Source: Hydnum rufescens UP504 (Eukaryota > Basidiomycota > Agaricomycetes > Cantharellales > Hydnaceae). Taken from it: 64,000 bases of DNA. Below, in pieces: positions 12,292-24,250 of the stretch. How positions within the stretch are numbered: position 1 is the first letter of the stretch; each line of letters begins with the position of its first letter. The DNA lies in contig MU129075.1 of NCBI GenBank assembly GCA_014904985.1, positions 3,856-67,855 of the forward strand, in the 5' to 3' direction. A model generated the notes under the pieces. The model made no database searches. It worked only from the letters and a program-made list of their open reading frames with translations, and was not told the origin of the DNA. Made by a program: the position numbers and the translations under genes.

Positions 12292-13061
12292 GTCTGAGTA
12301 CTATATCAGGGTATGCAGAGGGCGGAATCGTACTCGCATTATTTGCTCCCTTCTCTGAAGGAGGAATAGACTTCGTGCGTGGATCCAGCAGGTCCCATGC
12401 CATGTGACGGAAGCTTGCGTCCTTAACGATGGTGGGTCCTTGTTTATGGCCAAGTGATTCTGAGCGTCCCTTGGCATCAATTTATATCGGGCCCCTGGTG
12501 GCATAGTACGAAAACCATCGCACTTTCGATCGTGTTAGACGAAGAGGGGGCGTTACCACAACCCTGCCATCGTCCATAATACAACTCGATAAGGTTGAAT
12601 GACCGTTAGTCTCGCTGGTGCTTTCGAACCTGTTTATTGTGAATATAATTTGGTAAATTTTGGAGCTTATTGTCCAGCCTCAGCGCATCCCACCCTGACC
12701 AAGACGGCCTACTGGGTACACTGTAATTCTAAAATAAATATGAAAAAAATTTGGCACATAAAAATAGCTGTCAAAACCTGCAGGATTGAACACCAACGGA
12801 GAGCGAGCGCAGCCCCTTCCCTGCTCCTGGTGCCTGTGTCTGTAAGATAGAATGACTGGAGACATTGGGAAACCGAGGCTCGAAGGTGGCAACCGGCAAA
12901 GTCCGGGCTCATACATTGTCAAACGAACATCGGCAGCTTCAATTTGCGTTCACGGTTTCTTCAGCTCTTCTTTTTCCGACCGTCACCTCCCGTCGCCTCC
13001 TGCAATTCCATTCTCTTACCCCACTCTCTCTTTCACTCTCTCTTCATTGCACAATTCTACA
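12292..13061. other. Intergenic and promoter region
   Basis: Apart from the right target duplication (12292-12299) I see no gene. The last 150 bases before 13062 are rich in pyrimidine tracts (CTCTCTTTCACTCTC), as is common just upstream of fungal start codons. Confidence 0.45.
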
Positions 13062-16000
13062 ATGGCTGACCTTCAAGACGTAAAGAACCAGGTAACCACT
13101 CATCGCAGCCTTTCGGCGACCTTAACACTCATGAACGATGTTTCCAGCTCAAGGCCTTTCGCTTACGACCCAAATCTTTTCAAGACCTTTCTTCTCCCGT
13201 TTCTCCCGTTTCTTCTCTCCCGACCATCACCCTAGCTCATCCGACTCGAGTTTGAAATCGAGTATATCATCGTCTTCTTCCAGATCTTCAGGTTCAGCCT
13301 CGCTGGCCGGCCCTGCTACGGGGCCCAACGGACGGCCCCTGTCCCATCATCGACGAAAGTCTTCTGTCTCCACCCGCCGTGAGTCCAACGAGATCATGGG
13401 AGTTCCGTGCCCACCAGAAGACGAGGACCACGCCTCTCGGGATGAAATACGGAAGCGCGCTCTTCTTGCTCTCGAAGGTCGCTCTGTTGTCACGGGATTT
13501 GCCAAGGTTGAGATCCCAGAGTGGAATACTCCCACTGCGGACAGCAAAACGTTTGATTGGGAACTGCGTGAGTATTGTGCCATCCTCTTCCTAATATCAC
13601 GAGTCTCCTGGGCGATCTCCTCCCCTTCGTGTTTTCTTGATATCTTACTAATTCATATGATTTTAAGCCAACATATCTCTTCACGGCTCTAATCCATTCA
13701 TGGGGAAACGAGATAGCTCCGGACGTAATCTTGTCACAGCTTCCATTTCAAACAAGGCGGAGTTGCATACCCTTGTTGAGGAGGATGAGGAAGAAGAAGA
13801 GTTTGGGCGCGCAAAACTCCTTGTGTCTAGTGCAAGGATCCCAACAACGCACGTCACTGGCCCCAGTCCGAACAAACCACGGCCTGCCTCTCTTTCATTG
13901 AGGAGTCTATCTTTGGTAGGCGACTTGCCGACCCCGACTTCCACGCCTAGTCCACGAGGCTCTGGGGGCATGCGGCCGCTTACGTTACAACCCTCGCCTT
14001 CGTTCTGCACTCCCACGTCCCAGCATAGTGCATCCCTGAGCACCTCTCCTTCGTCTCCCGTCACTCCGAGCCCATTGGCCCTTATGGCAGCTGCTCGTCG
14101 CCAATCACAGCTCTCCTATAGGCGAACCTCGACTGCCTCAAGTATCGAATCTGTGGTCGATATGGGGAATGCACCATTGACGCCCTCTCGCACCCCCCAG
14201 TCATCGATATCTTCTTCTGCGTCCCATGAGCGTCCTCTTTCCCCTACGGAGGTGTTTGCACAACAAGCCTACACCATTCAAAATCATGCTTCCCTCCTTG
14301 CACGCATCGCTACACTCGAGGACGCCCTCGCAGACGCCCAACGGCGCTGTTCTTCGGCCGACGAGCTCATTGCACTCGTCGCAGATCTCAAGGCCGAGCG
14401 AGACTCATTAGCGAGCAATGTGGCTGTTGCTGAAGATCGACAAGCAGAGTTACAACGTACGACAGAGGTGTCGAAGAAACGCCTCGAGGCTGCCCGTCAG
14501 GAGGCCTGGTTACACAGAGATCGTGCGGAGATGCTTCAAGTCCAGTTGGACCAAGTAACCGCTGAAAAGGCCAGACTCGAGTTAGAGAAAGCCGCTTGGG
14601 CCGAAGAACGTGTGGCGGTGGAACGTGAAAAGAAGGTCCACCTGCTTGAGATTGAAATCCTCGAGCAGAGGGTGGAACGACTTCAGCACAAGCTGAACAA
14701 CTCTGTTCAGGCTCAAAGCAGCCGGTACATATCTAGCATCGATTCGAGGTCGTCATCTCCTGGAGCCACCGTCGTTGATGAAATTGGCTCGTCAGTGTCC
14801 AGTGTTGACAGTTTCCGCTTCTCGACTATCAAGCTGAAGGATGTTGAGACCGATCTTGCGGCTGTTGCGGAAGAAGACGAAGTCAACGATAACATGGACC
14901 AGATTTCTCGAGACGATGAATCCGACGATGGGCAAGATGCTCTCGCTTCTTACGAGAGTGAGCCTACTGAATTTATGGACTATCTGCAAGAGACGTACGA
15001 CAACGAGGGAGAGTCCGAAATGGATGACGATGAGCACTGCGAGAATCATGACTTGACGCCCACTCCACCCCATGTCGAGTGCTTCCCTGGTACGTCTACT
15101 CCCGCTGAGCCGCCTGTACCCCAGCCTACCTCGCAGCATGCACGTGCGCCGTCACATTCTCGACGTGCCTCACTCGTGATCAATTGGAGGTTCCCCAAAG
15201 GACCCATCCCAACCCCAAACAGGCGCCCTAAAGAAGTCGATGGCTATATGAGCGATGCACCTGAATCAGACGACGATGACCGTAGCTCGGACGAATCCTC
15301 GCGCGTCGTCACTCCCACGTCTGGCCTCCTTGGTAAGGACCTTACCGGTGGGAAGAAGGGGAAGGTGAAGGTATCTCCTGAGCTTGCGGAGACCTTTGCC
15401 GTGAATTTTGCGGCAGACGAGGACTTCGCGTTTTGGGGACGTGATGAATCCACTCCCGAGATTGTTGTGAAGGTACCCATGATTGCTAGCGCTTCCCTAC
15501 CCGCGGATATCGTCACGCTACCAGCTCCAGCCCCGGTTCTAGCACGTACGTTGGTGCCTTCTGTAGACCCGAGACTTGGCAGAGCCTCGGGTAGCAGCGA
15601 CCTTGTCCCGCCTCCAGCCGAATATCCAACAAAAATGGGGGGAAGCATCGTGCCCCTGATTCCAGCTACAATCCCGGACGTCAAGGCGCCCACGCCCACT
15701 CTCGTCGCTCCTGTCACGCCCGCGAACCCTCGCACATCCTTACGACCAACGTTGTCGCCGCCCTCCTTTGTGTCCGTTCCCAAGGTTGTCCAGGCTGCTA
15801 CCCGGACAGCACCGACAATTGTGCCCGCGACGAACCTCGATGAATCCTTTTCATTTTTTAACTCACCCCCGACCGCCAAGAAGCCAGTCCCAGCTTCTAG
15901 CGTAAATATTGTCGCTTTTCCCACCTCATCCCCTTCTCCTTTCTCCATGCGTCTATCCCTCGGATCCTTCTCCAGCTTCTGGTCATCGCGAGGTGCCCAA

Positions 16001-16285
16001 GTGCAGCCGAGCAAGGCCCTGCCTAGCTTTGATAAAGAGAGCGAGGACAAACATCCAACAAAACTCACGGCACCTGGCGTAATGTCACCGACGACAACGC
16101 GCAGGGCGCAAGTCGATCCCGATGTTATGCGAGAGAGGCTGCGCACACGGCTTGTCCAGGAAGGAAAAATTCCTACTGGGACCGTGCGCGCATCACCAGC
16201 GAGCCCCCCACGTCGCGTAACCCCCAAGGAACATATATGCGTTCCGGGATGTAAACGATGTCAGGGTGCGTTTGTAGAATGTTGA
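13062..16285 (+). CDS. Large Ser/Pro-rich coiled-coil protein (conserved basidiomycete type)
   Basis: The main exon runs from 13668 to the stop at 16285. It joins in frame to the exon ending at 13567: the donor GTGAGT at 13568 and acceptor AAG at 13665-13667 give ...DWEL-P-NISLHG. The first exon may begin at the ATG at 13062 (MADLQDVKN, donor GTAACC at 13092). The exon that follows shows a frame conflict near 13200-13240, so either the start is the ATG at 13138 or a small intron or frame error lies there. Recognisable pieces are a basic Ser-rich stretch HHRRKSSVSTRRES (about 13350), an acidic run, an 80-100 residue coiled coil (about 14270-14700, heptads rich in E, A, L, R), further acidic patches, Pro/Thr-rich regions and a short C-terminal CVPGCKRCQ. 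It is probably a cytoskeletal or polarity scaffold, but I cannot name it. Confidence 0.7.
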
Positions 16286-17474
16286 GGATGCCTTTATCCA
16301 TATTGGTGAGTGCTTGTGCTCGGTGTGCTCAATAAGTCTTGGGTGCTGACCCTCCTTGTGTTACAGTCGCTTCATTTTATCTTCCTAAATTTGTCTTATA
16401 GCCGCTACCTTTGTCAGTGGGGTTAACTAGGTTGCCAAGCGATCCCTTCTATCACAGCGAACTGTTCGTATCCCTGAAGGTGGATTTTATGCTTTGTTTT
16501 TTTGTTTCCCATTGCAATTGGGTTTGTTTTTTTTTTTTGTGCACATTCTCGCCCCTGTATTTACGCTTCTATGACACCTACCTATGCGCATCGACACTGC
16601 ATCAACGTCGTACCGACCGAGATCGGCGGTGCCAAACAATAGTATATCCGGATCGAAGCCCACCCGAGCCGTGAGCCGAGTCGGATACAAGCGGAGCCAA
16701 GTCGGCGCAAACTCGGGTTGAGCTGTCGAATTGTTGACCTAGGGAATAATGTCCCCAGTGCAGGGTCCTGTGCAATCATGTAGCCTATATCCTGCGCTCC
16801 AGGACTACAGTCCATTCAGCCTGGATCCTTTTACGCACCTAGCCTTGTCACAGGCAGGTGATTATCTAACTTAAAGACAGTTCCAGAGGTAGTGGAACTA
16901 TAGTATAGTGATAACTGCAGTCATATTTGGGAAAGGCTTCATCACTTAGATAGTTTCGACTCAAGTCAGCTCGAGTCGACTCCATCAACTTATAATTAGC
17001 TTGGCATAGTCAGGAGGGGAAAGGGGAGGTGGGTGGATGCAAAAAACTGATGCAAAACTAGTATTCAGCGCGATCGAGAGCACATGACTCAACCACCTCA
17101 CCACTTATGTAACCCTCTCAGGCTGCGATCTGACAGAAGTACTACAAATTTTGGGCATATGGTATCAGTTCTGGTGAATGAACTAGCAAGGTTATATAAT
17201 AAAACTCATTGGATCAACTCAAGTCGACTTGTGTCGACTTCGCCGGCTGCGTTTGGGCTCGACCCTCTGGAGCTGACGGAAACCGCTTGAAGAAAGTCGA
17301 GCCGAGCGGAGCCGAGTCGCCGCAACACTAACAGGGATGTTGAGACCCTGAGGTGTCAAGAATCAATTTAACGGGTATACCCAGGCCATCCTCCTTCACC
17401 TTCTTTTCTTCTCATTTTCTTCTCATAGGCAGCTTGCCCCCCTCCGTTCCCTTCTTCCCGGCCTCCTAGTAATA
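16286..17474. other. Intergenic with remnants of hAT-type termini
   Basis: Segments at 16665-16730, 16955-16990 and 17215-17331 are rich in GACTCGAGTCGACT- and GAGCCGAGTCG-type motifs. The last ends GCCGCAACACTA at 17320-17331, like the right end of the hAT element at 8866-12291. I could not find a matching target duplication for any left end, so these are noted only as degraded termini. The segment at 17030-17130 is similar to 51055-51180. Confidence 0.45.
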
Positions 17475-19620
17475 ATGAAACCAGTCGCTCTTTCCTACCT
17501 CCCGCTCCTTTTTTTGGCCTCTGCTCATGCTGATCTCCGATTTCCGTATGGGTCACAACCCGTTCGCGGCGTCAACCTCGGTTCGTATGAATGTCCCAAA
17601 GTCCCTCGTGTTTGTAGTGACCTTGCTAACGGTGAATCGCAGGTGGTTGGCTCGTTCTCGAGGTAGGGCTGAATCCCTGCCACAACACGGCATTCCGTGT
17701 TTTACGGTTTTGATGGACGGATTTTTTCCTCTCGTTCAGCCGTGGATCACACCTTCACTGTTCGACAGTACTGGGAATCCCAAGATAGTCGACGAATGGA
17801 CCTTTGGAGAACTCCAAGATCAGCATGTCGCGGCGCGCGTACTGCATCATCATTGGAGTACTTTCTACACCGAGGATGATTTTATTGCCATCGCCAAGGC
17901 TGGGTGGGTAGAGTGGTCTATCGTTTTTTTCACTGGCACCATCCTGATCATCCCTATGTTTCAAGATTGAATCACGTTCGCATTCCGGTATACACAACGG
18001 GTACTTCCATGCCGTAATTTAACCTAACTGCGTCTTTTTGCTTAGATCGGCTATTGGGCCTTGGACACCTCAGGTGGGGAACCATACATCAGTGGACAGG
18101 CAAGCAGCTCCATCGTGTGGGCAGCTCGTATCGCTAAACCTTCAGCTCCTACTTAGTACCCATACCTTCAGGATGCTGTCACATGGGTAATTTCAATTCT
18201 TTGGTTTCAGCCGTTGTTTCTGTTTTTGATGAGCATCTAGGCCGGTAATCACCGTCTCAAAGTCCTGATTGATATCCATGGTGTTCCTGGCTCGCAGGTC
18301 GGTGTCCCGATCATCTTCGCTGTTTTGACCCCACTCAAATGGATATATTCTTACTAGAACGGATTCGACAACAGTGGCCACCGTGGACCTGCCAATTGGG
18401 CCAATGACCCTAACAATATCGCCCGCACGAAGGCCGTCATCACCACCCTTACACAGGAGTTTAGCAAGTCACAGTACATCTTCACTCCACTTTTTCTTCT
18501 TTCTTGCTTTCTCATTCAGACCCTGCATTATAGGTACAGCAACTCCGTCACTGCGATCTCCTTGATCAATGAGCCTGCACCCTTCAAGTCTCAGAACATC
18601 CTGCAAGCGGTGCGTTGTTCGCGTTTCCTAATTTATCGCTCTATCGTTCATTCGAACATCCTTTTGTAAAGGCCCGTCAGCTGTACTTGGATAGCTACTC
18701 CCTCGTCCGCAAGCCATACTCAGACAACAGAGTCGGGGACTTAGTCATGGTGATCTCCGACGCGTTCCAGGCTCTTGAGCTACTGGAATGGCTTTATGAC
18801 AGATCAGTCCCAGTACATGGGCGTAGTTCTTGATCACCATCAATATGACGTCTTCTCAGATGCAGAAGTTGCCAAGAGCTACAATGAACATATCAGCGTG
18901 AGTACGCATTCCCGTGACGTTGGTTAGTATGTCCCGGCTAAATTGGCCACCGTTTGCGCGGAATAGACTATGTGCCAAGTCGGCCGTGACATTCAGAATA
19001 ATGCCGCGTCGAATATCGGGACCCTTGTGGGCGAGTGGAGCACTGCTTCAACGGATTGTGCCAAGTTCGTGCTCTGCTGCCGTCTGTCCATCTGCGCGCC
19101 CGCTGACGACTTCTTTCCATATTAGATACCTTAATGGATACAACGTCGGATGTGCGTTGCTTTGTCCAGGGTAGCCCACTGATTGTGCTGATTTCGCATT
19201 CCTTCCTCTGCAGCTCGTTATGATAAGTCATTCAACGGTGGCAAGCCTGATGGCAGCTGTGGCCCGAAGACAGGTAGCACTTCTGGGTTCTCGCCAGAGT
19301 ACAAGGTGCGAAAAAATTCGGTCCATCGCATCTTCAGGATGTTTCATCTTTTTTTTTTTTTGTCCTTTTTTACTAGACATTTATGCGTCAGTACTACGAG
19401 GCGCAGGTGGCCTCGTGGGAGCAAGGTCTAGGGTGGATTTATTGGGCTTGGAAGGTCCGTGGTCCCTCACACCGAGGGTTCCTCTTTCTCAAGCTAACAT
19501 TCTGTCTAATATATTTCAGAACGAAGATGCGGATGACTGGTCGTACAAGGCCGGGCTAGACGGCGGATGGATCCCATACGACCCGACGAGCGGCAGTATG
19601 GCAATGTTTGCGGCTTCTGA
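17475..19620 (+). pseudogene. Secreted GH5 exo-beta-1,3-glucanase, copy 1 (frame lesions)
   Basis: This copy begins with a signal peptide (MKPVALSYLPLLFLASAHA), then FRFPYG-like and PVRGVNLGGWLVLE typical of fungal GH5 exo-glucanases (EXG type). About 14 small exons follow. The catalytic acid lies in SLINEPAPF (about 18570) and the nucleophile in LVGEWSTASTDC (about 19030-19060). Other family blocks are LIDIHGVPGSQNGFDNSG, LNHVRIP and IGYWALDTS. Two lesions relative to copy 2 break the frame: an extra T near 18773 (before the ALSYWNGF-like block) and a missing base near 19600 in the last exon, where the expected ending is like copy 2's YGNICGF. One intron (18100) has a GC donor. Either it is a decaying paralogue or these are assembly errors; both catalytic residues are intact. 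The product would hydrolyse beta-1,3-glucan in the cell wall. Confidence 0.75.
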
Positions 19621-19991
19621 GTGCATCGTCTATCTATGGTGTGCTGTCTTGCTATCGTTGTTCTTCTCTTGGATGCGCAATTCTCCCCCCCCCCTCCTCC
19701 ACCTCGATCCCATTGCATCCCGCCCTACATCCTGCCTCTTGAGTTTGAACATATAATATAATAATAATTACTCTTAGTAGTTCCGGATAAGGACTTTTTC
19801 ACCCTCTTTTTTTTCGTGCTTTGCTCATTCCTGTCGGTTTTTTTTTGGATTCCGGACTCTGGCGTAAAAAATAAATAATGGCTTCGTTCTTGCGGATGGC
19901 GGGTAATAAACTGCATCCCAATCTTCCTGAGTACAAGATGTCATTTCTTGAAGTTGAACTAGTGTATGTCGCCGTCCCAATATATATAATA

Positions 19992-20306
19992 GGGGGATTC
20001 ACCATGGAGCAAAACTGAGACAAAAGAAAAACACAATTGGACCAGAACTGGGCCAGGCACCATACTTTCCCTTTCTCAAACTCCGCTCCAATTGTATAGT
20101 TTATTTCGGCCAGGTTGCGCTTATGATGACAAAGCATGATTCACACTCCGCTCAGCTTACTCATAAGCCAGTTCTGGGCCCCTACTGTGGAGGCCCTTTT
20201 GAGGAAGCAAAACTGAGGGAAAACTATGTCACAACTCACCCAAAACGGACCAGTTTTGCATCAGTTTTGTATCAGTTTTGTCTCAGTTTTTCCTACTGTG
20301 AAGCCC
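19992..20306. mobile_element. Putative MITE, 315 bp, TA-flanked
   Basis: The ends are imperfect inverted repeats. The left contains GGATTCACCATGG and AAAACTGAGACAAAA. The inverse complement of the right gives GGGCTTCACAGTAGG and AAAACTGAGACAAAA. TA stands on both sides (19990-19991 and 20307-20308), which suggests a Tc1/mariner-like origin. An internal copy of the terminal motif CCTACTGTGGAGGCCCT at about 20180 suggests a compound or rearranged element. There is no coding sequence. Confidence 0.5.
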
Positions 20307-21698
20307 TAATGTCATGTGACATCAATTCGTGACTGTTGTGGCCTGGAAATTACCTGTGCTTCCCCAGGCAACTTATACCTTCTGTATAATCGCAGCAGGA
20401 TACTCATGTCATCCAACAGACTCTTGGCATCCCCTCTGCAATAAAAGCAACCCCCAGGCCTATTCTTGGGCCAAACCAAATGCCATACTGCAACCTCTCC
20501 CTGCATCACGGAAGAGGAAGATACTGCAGTCCAAGAATTGAAGAGTTTTTGTTTGTTTGAGCTCTTTGCTTTCCGCCGTTTTGTAGGCACTGCAACATCC
20601 ATATATGTACATCCTATATCATAGAACCACCAGGCCCGCACCCACCCTCTAACATGCTCTCAACAGGCGGAAATTGATGGTTTTGAGGGGAGTGATCGAC
20701 AAAGTCAATTGTCCCTAGCTCGAATGGTTTATCTGAAACGTTGTCTTTCCCGATGCGTCCCCGGTCGATGGAGGATGTGATATTTGCCTTGCACGTGTAA
20801 ATGGTCTGTTGCAAAGCGGCCTTGAAAGCTAGCTAGAAGTGATCACGCGTCTTACCACTTCCTCCTGTCTCGATTATCTTGAATATTCAACATAATGACA
20901 TGTGTAGAAGCGACGGGAAAGTCGCTCCTAAAAACGGGCATTCAGGCATCGAGGTGGACGCAAGAGGTTGCATCCGGTCATTCCTTAAACACAGTTTCGA
21001 GGCTGCGCTGGATTCGGCATCCGTAACATTCCCGGATTCCATTCTGAACGCTTCATTCTTTAGTCGTCGAGTTGTTTTGGCAAATCTATCGATATCGGGA
21101 ATCTCCGGCAGACACCTGGATATCTGGGACACCACGGCTTCTCTGATCCTTTATCTAGAGCACCCCCCCTGCCTCTGCTTCTCTCTGTCCAATCTATGCG
21201 CGGGGGCTCTGCGGGACGTTGGATACTGTTGCTCATGGTTCTGCCAAGGCGAACCCAGAGACTGATGAGGATTTACCCTGAATGCCAAGTATTCCATGGG
21301 ATGGTGTTCTGATGCCGTGAGGTTCAATACGGGCCAGTACAGGATTCGCCCGAGTCGGTTTTACTTGGATGCGAATAAGGGCCGAGCCCCAGACAGAAAC
21401 TGTGTGCTTGTCGCCGTCTCGTGGCGCTTGCTCGCGGAGAGACTATAAGGATATCTTCGGTGGTACTCGTAGGAACATACATCGCTCGTTGAATGAACGA
21501 GATGAGACGATATGCAGTCTTCATTTTCTGAAGTATTCATTTGGGGGCCTCTGTTCTGAGGACTTGTTATGCCCCACGGAAATCAATTCATCGGTTATAG
21601 CCAGTCCCCTGTCCATCCCCCCGCTCCCTACATTACGATTTGCCGCAGAGTCCCCGCTTATTCCCAACGACGCTCTTCCGCTCTCACGTCGCGCGGTG
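20307..21698. other. Gap between the two GH5 genes; no supported gene
   Basis: Short open frames on both strands (for example 20879-21265 plus, 20887-21135 minus) overlap each other and show no motif, splice context or codon bias that I can defend. A small gene cannot be excluded. The last few hundred bases presumably hold the promoter of GH5 copy 2. Confidence 0.35.
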
Positions 21699-23853
21699 AT
21701 GAATTCTGGCATGTCTTTCTACCTTTTTCTCCTCGTTTTCGCCTCGGCGCGTGCCATCAATCTTAGATTTCCTTACGGGACACAGCCTGTTCGTGGCGTG
21801 AGCCTCGGTCCGTGTGACCTCCTCACGACTATTCCTGGAGCTTTCTTGTTGACGCTGAATCCAAGGTGGCTGGCTCGTTCTCGAGGTATGCTTTAGATCC
21901 CAACGCACGGCGTGTTTCCGTGTTTATGTTCTCGACGGACGCGTTTCCGCGCGCACCGTAGCCGTGGATCACTCCCTCGCTGTTTGTCAACACCGGAAAT
22001 CCCAATATTGTGGATGAGTGGACCTTTGCACAACTTCAGAACACCAACACGGCCAGGAGTGCCCTGCAGAATCATTGGAGCACCTTCTATACCGAATCTG
22101 ATTTCTCCGCTATTGCCGCTGCAGGGTACGCAACGCGTTCTCCCAGATTTGCTCCGACGTGGTCTCTGATCACCTTCAACATTTCATTACAGATTAAATC
22201 ACGTCCGCATTCCGGTATGGTCCTTCCGTGGATTCACAGAATATTCCATTCACTATTCCACCATTCCACCTGCAGATCGGGTATTGGGCTTTCGACACCT
22301 CTGCTGGGGAGCCGTACATCAATGGCCAGGTATAACTTTTCTCCTCGTCCTGTATGATGTTGTCTGACGGTCTCTATTCTAGTTTCCCCATCTGAAGACG
22401 GCAGTCACATGGGTGCAATAATTTGGATTGTTGTCTTTTCCTGTTTTTGATGACCCCCGTTAGGCTGCTAATCATGGACTCAAAGTTATGATCGATATCC
22501 ACGGGGTCCCCGGCTCCCAGGTGCTTTCATCATCCTAGCTGTAGTGATTCCACAACTAATATCTTAAATACGTGTATAGAACGGATTCGATAATAGTGGT
22601 CACACAGGACCTGCTAATTGGGCCAATGATCAAAACAATATCAGGCGTACGAAGACCGTCATCTAGCACCCTTTCAGTGGAATTTAGTCAGCAAAAGTAG
22701 GCTGCTGCGACTACATCTTGAATTTAAATCCCGGTCGCTGATGAGTCCACTATCGTAGGTACGCTGGCGTCGTGACGTCAATCTCAGTGATCAATGAACC
22801 TGCCCCATTCAAGTCTTCAAACATTTTGCAAGCTGTATGTTTCTTATCACTGCTTAATTGTGGACTGATGCACTGAATACTATCTATCCAGGCTCGCCAG
22901 TTGTACTTGGATAGTTACGCTCTCATCCGCAACCCATTCTCAAACGGTGCTGTTGGGAATTTGCTCATGGTCATATCCGACGCGTTCCAACCCCTGAGCT
23001 TCTGGAATGGTTTTATGAAAGACCATTCCAAGTACCAGGGCGTCGCACTCGATCATCATTCGTACGACGTCTTCTCAAATGCCGAAGTGGCCAAGTCCTA
23101 CAGTCAACACATCAATGTGAGTGCACCCTCGTTTGATAAATAGATGAGAGGCTTTGGCTGAGGCAAGCACAAACTGGGCGAACAGAGCATCTGTCAGGTC
23201 GGTCAAGATATCAGAAACAATGCTGCTGCGAACCTATGGACGATTGTTGGCGAGTGGACGACAGCCTCGACGGACTGTGCCCGGTGTGTATTGTTTCTTA
23301 ATTTAAATCTGGGCCACAAATATTGCCGCTAATCCAACAGTTTCCTTCCATACCAGATTCCTGAATGGCCGCGGCATAGGATGTACGTCCGTTTTTATTT
23401 GGATACACTGCTTCTTTCACTAATTTATCTTACCGGCACCTCCTAGCTCGGTACGACGGTTCGTTTCCCGGGTCTCCTTTCGTCGGTAATTGCGGACCAA
23501 AGACGGGGAGTGCTTCCAATTTCTCGCCAAACTATAAGGTGCGACATTTACTTACTTCATTCATCCCTCTGCTTCAGCGTTAATCTATTCATTTATTCAG
23601 GTATTCATGCGCCGCTTTTACGAGGCGCAGGTGGCTGCATACGAGCTTGGCAAGGGGTGGATCTACTGGACATGGAAGGTTTGCAGTGTCTCTCCATGAT
23701 GATAAAATGTGTAGTTCGTATATTGCCACTGATTTTTCGAAATTATTCTAGAACGAGAGTGCCGATGACTGGTCGTACCTTGCTGGCCTGAACGGCGGAT
23801 GGATCCCGCACAACCCGAGCGAAAGGCTATATGGCAATATTTGCGGTTTCTGA
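21699..23853 (+). pseudogene. Secreted GH5 exo-beta-1,3-glucanase, copy 2 (premature stop)
   Basis: The start is the ATG at 21699, with a signal peptide of about 20 residues (MSFYLFLLVFASARA), then PVRGVSLGGWLVLE. It is a tandem paralogue of the gene at 17475-19620 with the same exon layout. The catalytic motifs SVINEPAPF (about 22790) and IVGEWTTASTDC (about 23245) are present, and the C-terminus ends YGNICGF with a stop at 23851-23853. In the exon encoding NGFDNSGHTGPANW the frame reads NNIRRTKTVI and then TAG at 22664-22666. Copy 1 continues there, and a net one-base gain lies in the same stretch. The protein would lose both catalytic residues if the stop is real. It is either a pseudogene or an assembly error. 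In function it would be a cell-wall beta-glucan exo-hydrolase. Confidence 0.75.
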
Positions 23854-23902
23854 ATTTAAACGCCTCGGCCTCTTCTTTCAATTAGGCCAGTCGACCTGTA
23901 GG

Positions 23903-24125
23903 TAGTGATGCCGCGACTCGAAGTCGCAAAAACAAGATAGCCTTGTGGTCTTCCTATCGCACCACTTTTTGCTTAGAACTTAACGACTTCCACTGTTTTA
24001 TCGTCCTTTCTTTCATACCGCGGTAAAACAAATCCATCCATCAGTTGTAGTTGGCGAGAAAATTCTCGACTCCGCGACTCGACGCGACTTGACTCAATTC
24101 AGTTGACCAAGTCGCAGCAACACTA
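23903..24125. mobile_element. hAT-type MITE (223 bp) with near-perfect 8-bp TSD
   Basis: It begins TAGTGATGCCGCGACT and ends AGTCGCAGCAACACTA. It is flanked by CCTGTAGG (23895-23902) and CCTGTACG (24126-24133), a 7/8 match. Termini match the autonomous-type hAT element at 8866-12291 for about 15 bases. The right 80 bases closely match the element at 47361-47571, including GTAGTTGGCGAGAAAA and GACTCAATTCAGTTGA. There is no coding capacity. Confidence 0.8.
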
Positions 24126-24250
24126 CCTGTACGTCATCCCAATGTTTACATGTTTAAAATTTTGTTGTCACAGGATCCAGATTTTCTTTTTCTATGACTG
24201 TGCGCTCACAGCTACCGATATGCACAAGATACACTGTTACAGAACAGATC

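Noticed and set aside
15244..16227. 327-codon minus-strand open frame
   Set aside because: It is antisense to the large coiled-coil gene, with no motif, and is explained by third-position composition of the sense strand.
16640..17331. A complete hAT MITE
   Set aside because: The right end is recognisable at 17320-17331 but no left end with a matching 8-bp duplication was found.
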